From Fimenecus sp045613585 (GTDB lineage: Bacteria; Bacillota; Clostridia; Oscillospirales; Acutalibacteraceae), in the NCBI GenBank assembly GCA_045613585.1, contig JAZLBG010000032.1:1-38753 (forward strand): a stretch of DNA of 38,753 nt. Reading direction: 5' to 3'. Below, piece by piece: positions 1 through 8,055 of the stretch. Each line of letters starts with the position of its first letter. Positions within the stretch are counted from its first letter, which is position 1. The notes under the pieces are model-generated. The model was not told the DNA's origin. It worked only from the letters and a program-made list of their open reading frames with translations, and ran no database searches. The translations under genes and the position numbers were made by a program.

Positions 1-5
1 TATCA

Positions 6-32
6 AACTGTGCTAATTGAAATAGCACAGTT
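6..32. promoter_or_regulatory. Palindromic operator candidate in front of the GntR-ABC operon
   Basis: A perfect 10-base inverted repeat (AACTGTGCTA, 7-base spacer, TAGCACAGTT) lies 20 bases before the GntR start codon. YtrA-subfamily GntR proteins are known to repress their own ABC operon through palindromes of this general shape, so this is probably the autoregulatory operator. The matching -35/-10 elements would lie at or beyond the left window edge, so I cannot place the promoter. Confidence 0.6.
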
Positions 33-52
33 AGTACAGTCCGAAACAGGAG

Positions 53-433
53 GTGATAAAGGAGAATATATTTCTCGATTACCATTCAAGAACTCCTATT
101 TACGAGCAGATTAAGGAGCAAATCGTGCTTGATATAAGCAGGGGTATTCTCAAAAAAGATGACCAGCTACCATCTTTAAGACAGTTGTCTGCGCAGTTAG
201 GAATTAATATTAACACTGTCAAGCGTGCTTTATCAGAGCTCGAAGCACAAGGGGTAATTTACTCTGTTGCGGGTAAAGGTATATTCATCAGCGGCAACGC
301 AGAATCTCAGAACATTTATCTCGAACAATCATTAGATGCAGTAAAAACTGCACTCATCAATGCTAAACAGATGGGGGCAAGTGAAGAAAAAATTACTGCA
401 ATGGTTAAAGAACTTTTTAAAGGAGTTGAATAA
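53..433 (+). CDS. GntR family transcriptional regulator, YtrA subfamily
   Basis: Short (126 aa) GntR-family repressor. The winged helix-turn-helix covers about residues 10-75, with the family signature PIYEQI near residue 15 and the recognition region LPSLRQLSAQLG followed by NTVKRAL. After it there is only a short helical tail of about 45 residues, the YtrA layout, without the large effector-binding domain of other GntR proteins. The start is a GTG; an AGGAGG box touches it directly, which is unusually close, but an in-frame stop at 32-34 and the lack of any other start codon leave little choice. It precedes an ABC ATPase by three bases and probably represses this operon, as YtrA does in Bacillus in response to cell-wall stress. 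The inducing signal here is unknown. Confidence 0.9.
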   Translation: MIKENIFLDYHSRTPIYEQIKEQIVLDISRGILKKDDQLPSLRQLSAQLGININTVKRALSELEAQGVIYSVAGKGIFISGNAESQNIYLEQSLDAVKTALINAKQMGASEEKITAMVKELFKGVE

Positions 434-436
434 AGA

Positions 437-1339
437 ATGATTGAATTTAAGAATGTTACCAAAAAATTCGGTGATTTCACAGCGGTTGAAGATATTTCAT
501 TCGTGATTCAACCGTCATCAATATACGGTCTTATCGGCTATAACGGAGCGGGTAAAACTACACTTTTAAAAACAGCAGCAGGCATTTATAAAGCAGAAGA
601 GGGCGAAGTGCTCATGGATGGCGTTTCAACCTATAATAACGACACAATCCGTCGCCAGATGTTTTATATTCCTGATGATTTGTATTTCCCAATGAATGCG
701 ACAATCAAAAGTATGGCAAAGTTTTATGCTGATTATTATCCGAATTTCAGTTTTAAAACCCTTGAAAATCTTGTTGAGATATTCGGTCTTGACCCTAAAA
801 AGAAAATTCGTGGATTTTCAAAGGGTATGCAACGCCAGACAGAAATAATTCTTGCTTTGGCATCACACCCAAAATATATGCTTCTTGACGAAACTTTTGA
901 TGGACTTGACCCACATAAAAAAGAAGTTACAAAGAAGCTTTTTATTGAATATGTTGCCGAAAGTGAATGCTCACTTGTAATTTCATCACACAATTTACCA
1001 GAGCTTTCTGAACTTTGTGACAATGTTGGTCTTGTTAATGGTAAACAACTTGTAATGGATTGTTCAGTTTATGACATTTCCAAGAATTACAGTAAAATCC
1101 GTCTTATTTTTGACCGGGATGTTACTGAAGACGACTTTAAAGACATTAAGTATAAATCTCTTGAAATTGACGGTAGAGTTGCAATGATTATTTTTGATAA
1201 AGCAACTGTAGAAGAAAAAGAAAAACTTAATACGCTTAATCCAATGGCTATTGATGAATATCAACTCACTATGGAAGAAGTATTCTTAAATGAAATGGAG
1301 GACAAGAAATATGACATCACAAAAATCTTTGAAAAATAA
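437..1339 (+). CDS. ABC transporter ATP-binding protein
   Basis: Cytoplasmic ATPase subunit of 300 aa. Visible motifs are Walker A GYNGAGKTT (residues 34-42), an ABC signature variant FSKGMQRQ (127-134), Walker B YMLLDE (147-152) followed by the D-loop FDGLDP, and the switch histidine H185 in SSH. The C-terminal 90 residues are the usual small regulatory extension of exporter-type (ABC-2/YtrB-like) ATPases. It lies between the YtrA-type regulator and the permease and overlaps the permease start by 29 bases, so the three are one transcription unit. Substrate cannot be read from the sequence; relatives are linked to antibiotic or envelope-stress responses. Confidence 0.93.
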   Translation: MIEFKNVTKKFGDFTAVEDISFVIQPSSIYGLIGYNGAGKTTLLKTAAGIYKAEEGEVLMDGVSTYNNDTIRRQMFYIPDDLYFPMNATIKSMAKFYADYYPNFSFKTLENLVEIFGLDPKKKIRGFSKGMQRQTEIILALASHPKYMLLDETFDGLDPHKKEVTKKLFIEYVAESECSLVISSHNLPELSELCDNVGLVNGKQLVMDCSVYDISKNYSKIRLIFDRDVTEDDFKDIKYKSLEIDGRVAMIIFDKATVEEKEKLNTLNPMAIDEYQLTMEEVFLNEMEDKKYDITKIFEK

Positions 1340-3842
1340 TGTAAACTTCAACGATTTCAAAAGAAGTCTTAAAGAGTCAGCAATGTTCCCTGTTATTGCG
1401 CTGTTTGTTCTTCTCTTTTCCGTAACATTTGCGGTGATTGATTTTGTCACATCTCCAGGTTTTATACAGTCAGAAGGGTTTGGCAAGACAGTACAGATAT
1501 TTTTACCAAACAACAATATGTTTGGTGACGTGCCTGAATATCTTTTTGCGGGAATGACTTTGTGTGGATTGTTTATGGCATTAAAATCGTTTTATTTCCT
1601 TTTAAGCAAAAAACAGGTCAATGTATATTTAAGTCTTGGTGTAACAAGAACAAGAATGCTTGCTAACAGATTTTTATCAGCAATTGTGTGGCTTTTTGCA
1701 GTTACATTTATTCCGATTTTTATTGTATTTATTGTAAATATAGCAAAATTTGGATTTACAAGTTTTATGACCTTTACATTCCTTTATTTTGTGTCAGGTT
1801 TGTTTATAAGCGGTCTTACAGGATTTGCGATAGGCACCTTTGCAATAACAATTTCAGGTAATCTTTTTGAGTGTGCATTAACGACTGTTTCACTATCAGC
1901 ATTACCAACAATAATTTATTATGTGTTTATCAATTTAAGGTATAATTACCTTAGGGGTAGGGCTGAAGATGTTCATCAAAGCGGACTGATTCGCACTTTA
2001 AATCCACTTGCATTTGTAAATAATATAAGTGAAATTGATTATAACAACTATAATAAAAGTGCAACGATAACTGATATATTAGGGAAAATTTTAAGAGAAT
2101 CAATTGATAGCGGTGAACTTGTAAAAAAAATTGATAGCTTTGGCAATTTTATTATTCCGTTAGTTGTATGGTTTGGTGTGTCAGCGGTACTTTTAGTTTT
2201 GGCAAATATGCTTATTAATAAGAGAAAAGCTGAACACGCAAACTCTTTCGGTCACTTTACAGTTTCAAGAGTAATTATTTCATTGTGTGCATTCGCAATT
2301 GCAGTATTTGCTATAACAGAAGAATTTTCTTATAAGGAAGATATGATTTTAGTGTTCTTATATAGCGTAGGAGTATCCTTTATTGCATGGTTTGCAGTAC
2401 AACTTGTTATGACACGAAAAATCAAAGCTTCATTAAAAACCTTAGTAGTATGGGTAGCACTTGTAGGGGTTACTGCATTAGGCTTTGTAGCAATTGATAC
2501 AAGCTATTTTGGAACATTTAATAAGCTTCCTGAAAAAGAAGATGTAAAGAGTGTTTCTTTTAGCGTTAATGAATGGGGTACTGTTTATAATACTATAAAC
2601 AGAGGTTTTAATTACGTTGTAAGTTCAAATCCTAAAGACATTGAAATGGTTATGGGACTTTTCGATGAAATTAAAGATGATGACGGCAAAAGAGAAGACA
2701 TCATAGGTGTTGTGGAATTTGCTATTGAAACAAAAAATGGGGAAATAATGTATCGTCAGTTCAGAGTTTTCAATCTTGACCTTTATGTGAAATATCTTGA
2801 AAGTACATATAATTCTGATTTGTTTGATGCAGTTATTGAAAACAAACTTATAGGCTTTAACGAGAAAAATATGTCAAGCAATAAGTATTATTCATTACAT
2901 AAAGCTGATGGTTCTTTAAATGTGCCTGACGGATTTGATGAAGGTTTGATACATCGTTTCCATTATTTAGACAACCAGATGGTTGTTGCTCATGAATATG
3001 ATTATGAAAATCATGGCGGAGCGGCTCCTATTGGTAAAATTACAACTGATTGGAATGATAGAGTAATAAATCTGAATAAGGGCGATGAGTTAGCGGTTGC
3101 GCTTTATCAAGATTTGTCAAAAATGAATTTTGACGACCTTTTCAGAAACCCTGAAAAGCCTGTTGCAGCATTAGGTTTTGCTACATCATTTTGTATTAAT
3201 GCAGATATGGTTATAAAGCCAGCAACTGATAGTAACGAAATATATTCATATTCATATAGTGATAAGCTTAAAGGCGATTATGCTGAATATTATGAGAATG
3301 ACATTTTAATTGGTACAAGTAAAGATTTACTTGAATACATAGTTGATGCAACTTTCTTTATTTACCCACAAATGACTGAAACTATTAAATATTTCAAAGA
3401 TAATAACATCACTTTTGCAGGGCAGTATAAGGGTGAAATAAAAGAGGTTTATTATACATATGGTCCAATGAAATTCTCTTCCGCTTGTTCAGTTTACGAA
3501 GATAAAAATCCTGGAAGATTTTTTAATGAATGGGGCAAGTCATTTAATGCGAACCCTGATTACACTTTCTTTACATCAGGACTCTCTACAAATTTATTTA
3601 GAGAACTTAAAGGCTGCATAAATAAAGACACTAAAGTGTTAGACCTTATTAAAGAGGTGTATAAAGAAGCGGATATGCCATTGTTGAAGCTTAAAGATAC
3701 AGAGGTTGACAAAGTGCTTGAACAGTGTACATCTAATTATTTTGTCCATAAAGATAATGGAAAATATGTTTATGTTGTTTATGAAGATGGAACAATTATA
3801 AACTATTATCTTCCAGAAGCTAATGTAGGCGTATTGAAATAA
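1311..3842 (+). CDS. ABC transporter permease with large C-terminal domain
   Basis: Membrane partner of the preceding ATPase. I start it at the ATG at 1311, which has a GGAGG box about 10 bases upstream, giving 843 aa. Hydrophobic segments occur in the first ~215 residues (including FPVIALFVLLFSVTFAV and WLFAVTFIPIFIVFIVNI) and again at about residues 280-405. After the last segment comes a ~430-residue soluble region with no membrane segment, rich in Asp, Lys and Tyr. I believe this corresponds to a Pfam DUF of clostridial permeases (possibly DUF6449) but cannot confirm it. The soluble half probably faces outside and may bind substrate or sense it. A strong terminator follows. Confidence 0.85.
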   Translation: MTSQKSLKNNVNFNDFKRSLKESAMFPVIALFVLLFSVTFAVIDFVTSPGFIQSEGFGKTVQIFLPNNNMFGDVPEYLFAGMTLCGLFMALKSFYFLLSKKQVNVYLSLGVTRTRMLANRFLSAIVWLFAVTFIPIFIVFIVNIAKFGFTSFMTFTFLYFVSGLFISGLTGFAIGTFAITISGNLFECALTTVSLSALPTIIYYVFINLRYNYLRGRAEDVHQSGLIRTLNPLAFVNNISEIDYNNYNKSATITDILGKILRESIDSGELVKKIDSFGNFIIPLVVWFGVSAVLLVLANMLINKRKAEHANSFGHFTVSRVIISLCAFAIAVFAITEEFSYKEDMILVFLYSVGVSFIAWFAVQLVMTRKIKASLKTLVVWVALVGVTALGFVAIDTSYFGTFNKLPEKEDVKSVSFSVNEWGTVYNTINRGFNYVVSSNPKDIEMVMGLFDEIKDDDGKREDIIGVVEFAIETKNGEIMYRQFRVFNLDLYVKYLESTYNSDLFDAVIENKLIGFNEKNMSSNKYYSLHKADGSLNVPDGFDEGLIHRFHYLDNQMVVAHEYDYENHGGAAPIGKITTDWNDRVINLNKGDELAVALYQDLSKMNFDDLFRNPEKPVAALGFATSFCINADMVIKPATDSNEIYSYSYSDKLKGDYAEYYENDILIGTSKDLLEYIVDATFFIYPQMTETIKYFKDNNITFAGQYKGEIKEVYYTYGPMKFSSACSVYEDKNPGRFFNEWGKSFNANPDYTFFTSGLSTNLFRELKGCINKDTKVLDLIKEVYKEADMPLLKLKDTEVDKVLEQCTSNYFVHKDNGKYVYVVYEDGTIINYYLPEANVGVLK

Positions 3843-3854
3843 TTAAATAACATA

Positions 3855-3882
3855 AGGCGGGGCTATGTGCCCCGCCTTTTTG
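3855..3882 (+). terminator. Rho-independent terminator of the GntR-ABC operon
   Basis: GC-rich stem AGGCGGGG (3855-3862) pairs perfectly with CCCCGCCT (3870-3877) around a 7-base loop and is followed by TTTTT. It lies between the convergent permease gene (+) and MFS gene (-). In the minus direction no good U-tract follows, so it serves mainly the plus-strand operon. Confidence 0.93.
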
Positions 3883-3897
3883 TATGTCTATTTAATT

Positions 3898-5388
3898 TTA
3901 TGCATCTTGTTGTTCAGCTATTTCAGCACGCTTTTTAAGTAATGCTTCGTGATATTCTTCTTTTGTTTTACCAGTAAGCTTATAGAAGAAGAATGGAACA
4001 CCTGCAAGGAACATCATAATACCATGCATAATTGTGTAGAAGAATAAGAGTGTAACCTTTGTATCAAGGCTTTGTATTGGGTTTGGCACAAGGTCAGTTG
4101 GCTGAATATAACCGATAATTGAGCCGTCACCATAGAGAAGAAGTGGAGCAACTGTACTTGCAATTGCACCACTGATAAGTGTACCAATACCAATAATGAA
4201 TGGGAATGATGCATCAAGACGTTTACCTGTTTTAAGCTCAATTGTTTCAAGAACGTCAGCCTGGAACATTGATGGAAGAAGGTTAGATGCACCAAACTGA
4301 AGACCGATAAGGAACAAGAAGATAATGAATACAACCTGTAATGCACCATTTCCTGTTGTGAAATAAGCATAACCAATGCCGAATGCGGCACAGTTAGCGC
4401 AAAGTGAGTAAATACCACTTGCAATATAAAGCTGACGTGCATCAAACTTTTTAAGCAAGAAGTTGATTACAAGCATACCAACTGCAGTACCAATACCAAC
4501 AGGAAGAACGAATAAAATCTTCTTTGAAATATCACCAAGAACTGCAGCTGCCATAAATGCTTCCATATATGTTGAAATACCACGGAAACTCTTCAAAAAT
4601 TCTGAAACGATAATTGTCCAAGCGTATTTGTTTGTAACAATATCTTTAAAGCCCACAAGTGGATTTTTCTTTTCTGCAGTATAAACTGTTCTTTCACGAA
4701 CAACTTTCATACCAAGAAGAACTGTGATAACACCAACAACACCACAAAGCGCTGCAGAAATTATGTACTGAAGACCTTCAACACTTCGAATGCTTGTGCC
4801 GGTAACCGCATCAATAAGAGCCAAATCGTCTTTCTTCCAGATAAGACCAATAACAAGAACAATAACAACAGGTGCAGAGTTACCAACTGCAGATGAAATA
4901 CTACGGAATGAAAGTACTTGGTCACGCTCTTTAAGATTAGGCGTCATAACATTAGCAATCATATTAATTGAGTTACCGAATGTACCAAGTATTGCCCAAA
5001 GAACGGCAAGTGTAATAATATAGATGAAAAGAACTGTGCCTGAAAGTCCAGGAGGTGCCCAGAAAGAAAGCACCATAACAATTGCCATAGGAATTATTGC
5101 GAGCATAGTAAGAGGTCTGAATTTACCACCCTTGCCCATTTTTCTTCCGTCAATATACATAACAATAAAGAAGTTAAGTACAAATGGAATAATCTGTGTT
5201 AATAAGTTGAAAAGTGCTGTTTGCTCTTCAGGTAAGCGTAAAACATTAACAAGATATGCATTACGGTTACCGCCAACCATACCGGTCATGGTTGTATAGA
5301 AAAATACACCCATAAGATAGAGAACAAATTCACTTTTCCCAACGTGTTTTTGTTCGTTTTGAGTTTGAATAGTGTTAGTGCTACTCAT
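3898..5388 (-). CDS. MFS transporter, glycoside-pentoside-hexuronide:cation symporter type
   Basis: Integral membrane protein of about 496 aa with roughly 12 hydrophobic segments. It resembles the MFS_2/GPH group (MelB-like sodium or proton symporters), for example in the N-terminal segment with GNRNAYLVNVLRLP and the long loop near the middle. I chose the ATG at 5388 (protein begins MSSTNTIQ) because an AGGGGGA box sits five bases upstream; a longer reading frame overlaps trmB. It ends the ten-gene minus-strand run that starts at tmk, 10 bases after trmB. The substrate, probably a sugar or glycoside, is inferred from the family only; no glycosidase is adjacent. Confidence 0.8.
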   Translation of the reverse strand: MSSTNTIQTQNEQKHVGKSEFVLYLMGVFFYTTMTGMVGGNRNAYLVNVLRLPEEQTALFNLLTQIIPFVLNFFIVMYIDGRKMGKGGKFRPLTMLAIIPMAIVMVLSFWAPPGLSGTVLFIYIITLAVLWAILGTFGNSINMIANVMTPNLKERDQVLSFRSISSAVGNSAPVVIVLVIGLIWKKDDLALIDAVTGTSIRSVEGLQYIISAALCGVVGVITVLLGMKVVRERTVYTAEKKNPLVGFKDIVTNKYAWTIIVSEFLKSFRGISTYMEAFMAAAVLGDISKKILFVLPVGIGTAVGMLVINFLLKKFDARQLYIASGIYSLCANCAAFGIGYAYFTTGNGALQVVFIIFLFLIGLQFGASNLLPSMFQADVLETIELKTGKRLDASFPFIIGIGTLISGAIASTVAPLLLYGDGSIIGYIQPTDLVPNPIQSLDTKVTLLFFYTIMHGIMMFLAGVPFFFYKLTGKTKEEYHEALLKKRAEIAEQQDA

Positions 5389-5398
5389 AAAAATCCCC

Positions 5399-6070
5399 CT
5401 ATTTTTTTCTTGCTTCAAGTCTGTAAATTGGTAAGCCTTGACTTACAAACTTACTTTCATATTCTGTAACAATATTACCCTCGAAATCACTTTTATGTAA
5501 ATCAAGAGAAATACTAGAAAGCACAAATCCGTTTTGTGAGAAACTTTCAAGTGAATACTCAAAAAATCCCTGACTATCAGTTTTCTGCGCAATAAAACCA
5601 TCATCAACAAGAAGTTTTTTATAAATATCAAGAAACTCTTTATATGTAAGTCTATGACATTCGTGCTTGTTTTTAGGATAAGGTGTGCTGAAATTAAGAT
5701 AAATTTCAGAAATGCTTTTTTCTTTAATGAAAAGAGAAAGATATTCGGCTCTCATTTCAAGAAAACGAATGTTAGTAATGCCTTCTTCTTTAACTTTTTC
5801 GCATGCCTCAACCAAAACAGTTGGCACACATTCAATAGCGATAATATTTTTTTCAGGATTGCGTTTTGCATATTCGCAAACGAATTGACCTTTACCACAA
5901 CCGATTTCCATTACCACAGGGGCTTTTCTTCCGAAAATCTCGTCTAAATCAAAAAAGTCTGTATGCTCTTCGTTTGTACGAAAATCAAAAGATTTAAGTT
6001 CATAAGGAATTCTTAAATCTGTGCAGTTTTCGCGTCGAGTAGTAAGGTTTCTAATTTTTCTTGGTCTCAT
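5399..6070 (-). CDS. trmB: tRNA (guanine-N7-)-methyltransferase TrmB
   Basis: SAM-dependent enzyme that makes m7G46 in the variable loop of tRNA; 223 aa, the usual length. The N-terminal RPRKIRN and the SAM-binding motif EIGCGKG (residues 55-61) are typical, as is KTDSQGFFEYSL (163-174). The motif that usually reads NFSDPWPK is here NFSTPYPK (126-133), so the normally conserved Asp and Trp are Thr and Tyr. The flanking HRLTY is kept. This may be a clade-specific variant or may signal altered activity. It lies nine bases after the YhhN gene in the tmk run. Confidence 0.9.
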   Translation of the reverse strand: MRPRKIRNLTTRRENCTDLRIPYELKSFDFRTNEEHTDFFDLDEIFGRKAPVVMEIGCGKGQFVCEYAKRNPEKNIIAIECVPTVLVEACEKVKEEGITNIRFLEMRAEYLSLFIKEKSISEIYLNFSTPYPKNKHECHRLTYKEFLDIYKKLLVDDGFIAQKTDSQGFFEYSLESFSQNGFVLSSISLDLHKSDFEGNIVTEYESKFVSQGLPIYRLEARKK

Positions 6071-6079
6071 AAATACCTC

Positions 6080-6829
6080 TTATATTTTTATGAATAAAAT
6101 TGATGTTGCAAGTAATAATTGTGCAAAGAAATATGAGTAAAGACTAACAGTTTTAATTGTCTTGTTGCCTTTGCCACCACCTATAAGGCGAAGTCCTAAT
6201 GTAAAGTCAGAAACAAAGAAGAAAATTGCACCAACTATAAGAATAAGCATAGCAATAATTCCGTTTTCTGCACCGCTCATAAAATACTTAACACCAAAAC
6301 CGCAAGATTTTATAAGCATTACAATAAGAAAAACGCTGTATATGTGTAATGTTACCTTCATAAACTTGTTTGCATATTTAAACTTGAATACAGGTTCAAG
6401 CATAAGTGAAAAAGCAATAAAGATTACAAAAAATGCAATAATTTCAGCAAGTGTAAAGAATTTGTAATCAGTGGTTAGTGCAATTGTTGATTTAACAAAA
6501 GCATAAACATAGAAAATATGGCCTATAAGAAATCCTGTTGCACCAATATAAACAACAGACATTCTTGGGTTGTTTGGTGGGTGAGGAATGTGCATAAATA
6601 AGTCCCCAATCCAACCAAGAATAAGACCTATAAGCATTACTTTGGCATAATCAGACTCGTTACCTGTAATATTCATAGCAAAAAAACCTACACCAACAAA
6701 GGCAGTTGCTGCAATCATTTTGCAAGTAAGTGATTTTTTTGTAGGTTCAGGCCAATATGCCTTGTCATAAAGTGGTACAAATACCAAAAATAAAATGTAG
6801 CAGAACGCTAATAAAACTTTTAATAACAT
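6080..6829 (-). CDS. YhhN family membrane protein (lysoplasmalogenase-like)
   Basis: A 249-aa polytopic membrane protein with about eight hydrophobic segments. The pattern GLILGWIGDLFMHIP near the middle, and VSDFTLGLRL near the C-terminus, match the YhhN/TMEM86 family, in which paired acidic residues in the membrane hydrolyse the vinyl ether of lysoplasmalogens. Plasmalogens do occur in anaerobic Clostridia, so such an activity is plausible, but many bacterial YhhN proteins are untested. It is four bases downstream of the U32 gene in the same operon. Confidence 0.75.
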   Translation of the reverse strand: MLLKVLLAFCYILFLVFVPLYDKAYWPEPTKKSLTCKMIAATAFVGVGFFAMNITGNESDYAKVMLIGLILGWIGDLFMHIPHPPNNPRMSVVYIGATGFLIGHIFYVYAFVKSTIALTTDYKFFTLAEIIAFFVIFIAFSLMLEPVFKFKYANKFMKVTLHIYSVFLIVMLIKSCGFGVKYFMSGAENGIIAMLILIVGAIFFFVSDFTLGLRLIGGGKGNKTIKTVSLYSYFFAQLLLATSILFIKI

Positions 6830-6833
6830 AAAA

Positions 6834-8054
6834 TTATTTCTCTTTTCTCAAAAGTGTGCCTGAAGGGAATTGTAAATCACTCTTGATTTTAACAATCATC
6901 ATAGGATGAGGGGCTGACTCAATTTCATTACCATCTTTATCAAAGATTTCATCTGCTGTGAAAACAACAGGCTCAGTTGATGGTTGAAGTGCATCAAGCA
7001 CATCACCACGAGAAAACTTGTTTCTTTGTTCGCAAATAAGATAGCCATCTTCATAGCCTTTAACTTCTGCCATAACATCATAATGACGTTTGTAACCGCC
7101 CTCAAAACTGATGTTAGCATCTTCGTTAGGTGCATTAAAATAGAAACCTGTGCAATAATCACGATAACTAACTTTATAAACCTCATCAATTACCCATTGT
7201 GGTGGGGTATAATCCATTGATGGATTTTTAAGATATTCATCAATAGCAACTCTATAAGCGTTTGTAATAACTGCTGCATAGTAAGCAGATTTTGCACGAC
7301 CTTCAATTTTAAAACTAGAAATACCCGCCTTAACCATTTCAGGAATATGCTCAATCATACACATATCCTTTGAGTTTAGAATGTAAGTGCCTTCTTTTGA
7401 GTCTTGAATAGGGAAGTACATACCGTCACGCTTAACTTCCATAATGGCGTATTCCCATCTGCAAGGTTGAGCACATTCACCACGGTTAGCGTCGCGGTTT
7501 ACAAGATAGTTTGAAAGTAAGCATCTGCCAGAGAAAGAAACACACATAGCACCATGAACAAAGCACTCAATTTCAAGCTCTTTAGGTACTTTAGCACGAA
7601 TTTCTGCAATTTCTGTCATTGATAATTCTCTTGCAGTAACAACACGAGAAGCACCCATATTATAAAACTCGTTAGCAGTAACGTGGTTTACAATTCCTGC
7701 CTGAGTTGAAATATGAATTGGCACATTTGGTGCATATTTTTTACAAAGTGACAATACACCAATATCTGCAACAATAAATGCATCAACACCAATGTCAGCC
7801 CATCTTTCAAGATAAGATGGAAGCATCAAAATCTCGTCATTTCGTGCAAGAGTGTTGCAAGTAAGATACACTTTAACTCCTTTTTGGTGACAAAGCTTAA
7901 CTGCATCTTCTAACTGTTCAAAATTAAAGTTTTGTGGGGCGGCTCTCATTCCAAAAGCGTCACCACCTAAATATACGGCATCAGCACCATACATAAGCGC
8001 CGCTTCAAGTCTTTCGCGGTCACCTGCTGGAGCTAATAATTCGGGAATTATCAT
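6834..8054 (-). CDS. trhP: U32 family protein, probable tRNA hydroxylation protein TrhP
   Basis: 406 aa. The N-terminus PELLAPAGDRERLEAAL and the U32 signature from E163 to C178 (ECFVHGAMC, then SGRC) are diagnostic. C171, C178, C194 and C198 fit the four conserved cysteines that bind an Fe-S cluster in this family. U32 proteins were long called collagenase-like peptidases; several are now known to be prephenate-dependent RNA hydroxylation factors, and the Gram-positive YrrN/YrrO group makes 5-hydroxyuridine at tRNA position 34. Bacillus subtilis also carries yrrN/yrrO near the mltG homologue yrrL, and here mltG ends one base before this gene, which supports the TrhP reading over UbiU/UbiV. 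The symbol is probable, not certain. Confidence 0.85.
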   Translation of the reverse strand: MIIPELLAPAGDRERLEAALMYGADAVYLGGDAFGMRAAPQNFNFEQLEDAVKLCHQKGVKVYLTCNTLARNDEILMLPSYLERWADIGVDAFIVADIGVLSLCKKYAPNVPIHISTQAGIVNHVTANEFYNMGASRVVTARELSMTEIAEIRAKVPKELEIECFVHGAMCVSFSGRCLLSNYLVNRDANRGECAQPCRWEYAIMEVKRDGMYFPIQDSKEGTYILNSKDMCMIEHIPEMVKAGISSFKIEGRAKSAYYAAVITNAYRVAIDEYLKNPSMDYTPPQWVIDEVYKVSYRDYCTGFYFNAPNEDANISFEGGYKRHYDVMAEVKGYEDGYLICEQRNKFSRGDVLDALQPSTEPVVFTADEIFDKDGNEIESAPHPMMIVKIKSDLQFPSGTLLRKEK

Positions 8055-8055
8055 T

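Noticed and set aside
6834..8054. Collagenase-like virulence protease
   Set aside because: The U32 peptidase label is historical; the four cysteines and the neighbouring mltG fit an RNA hydroxylation factor.
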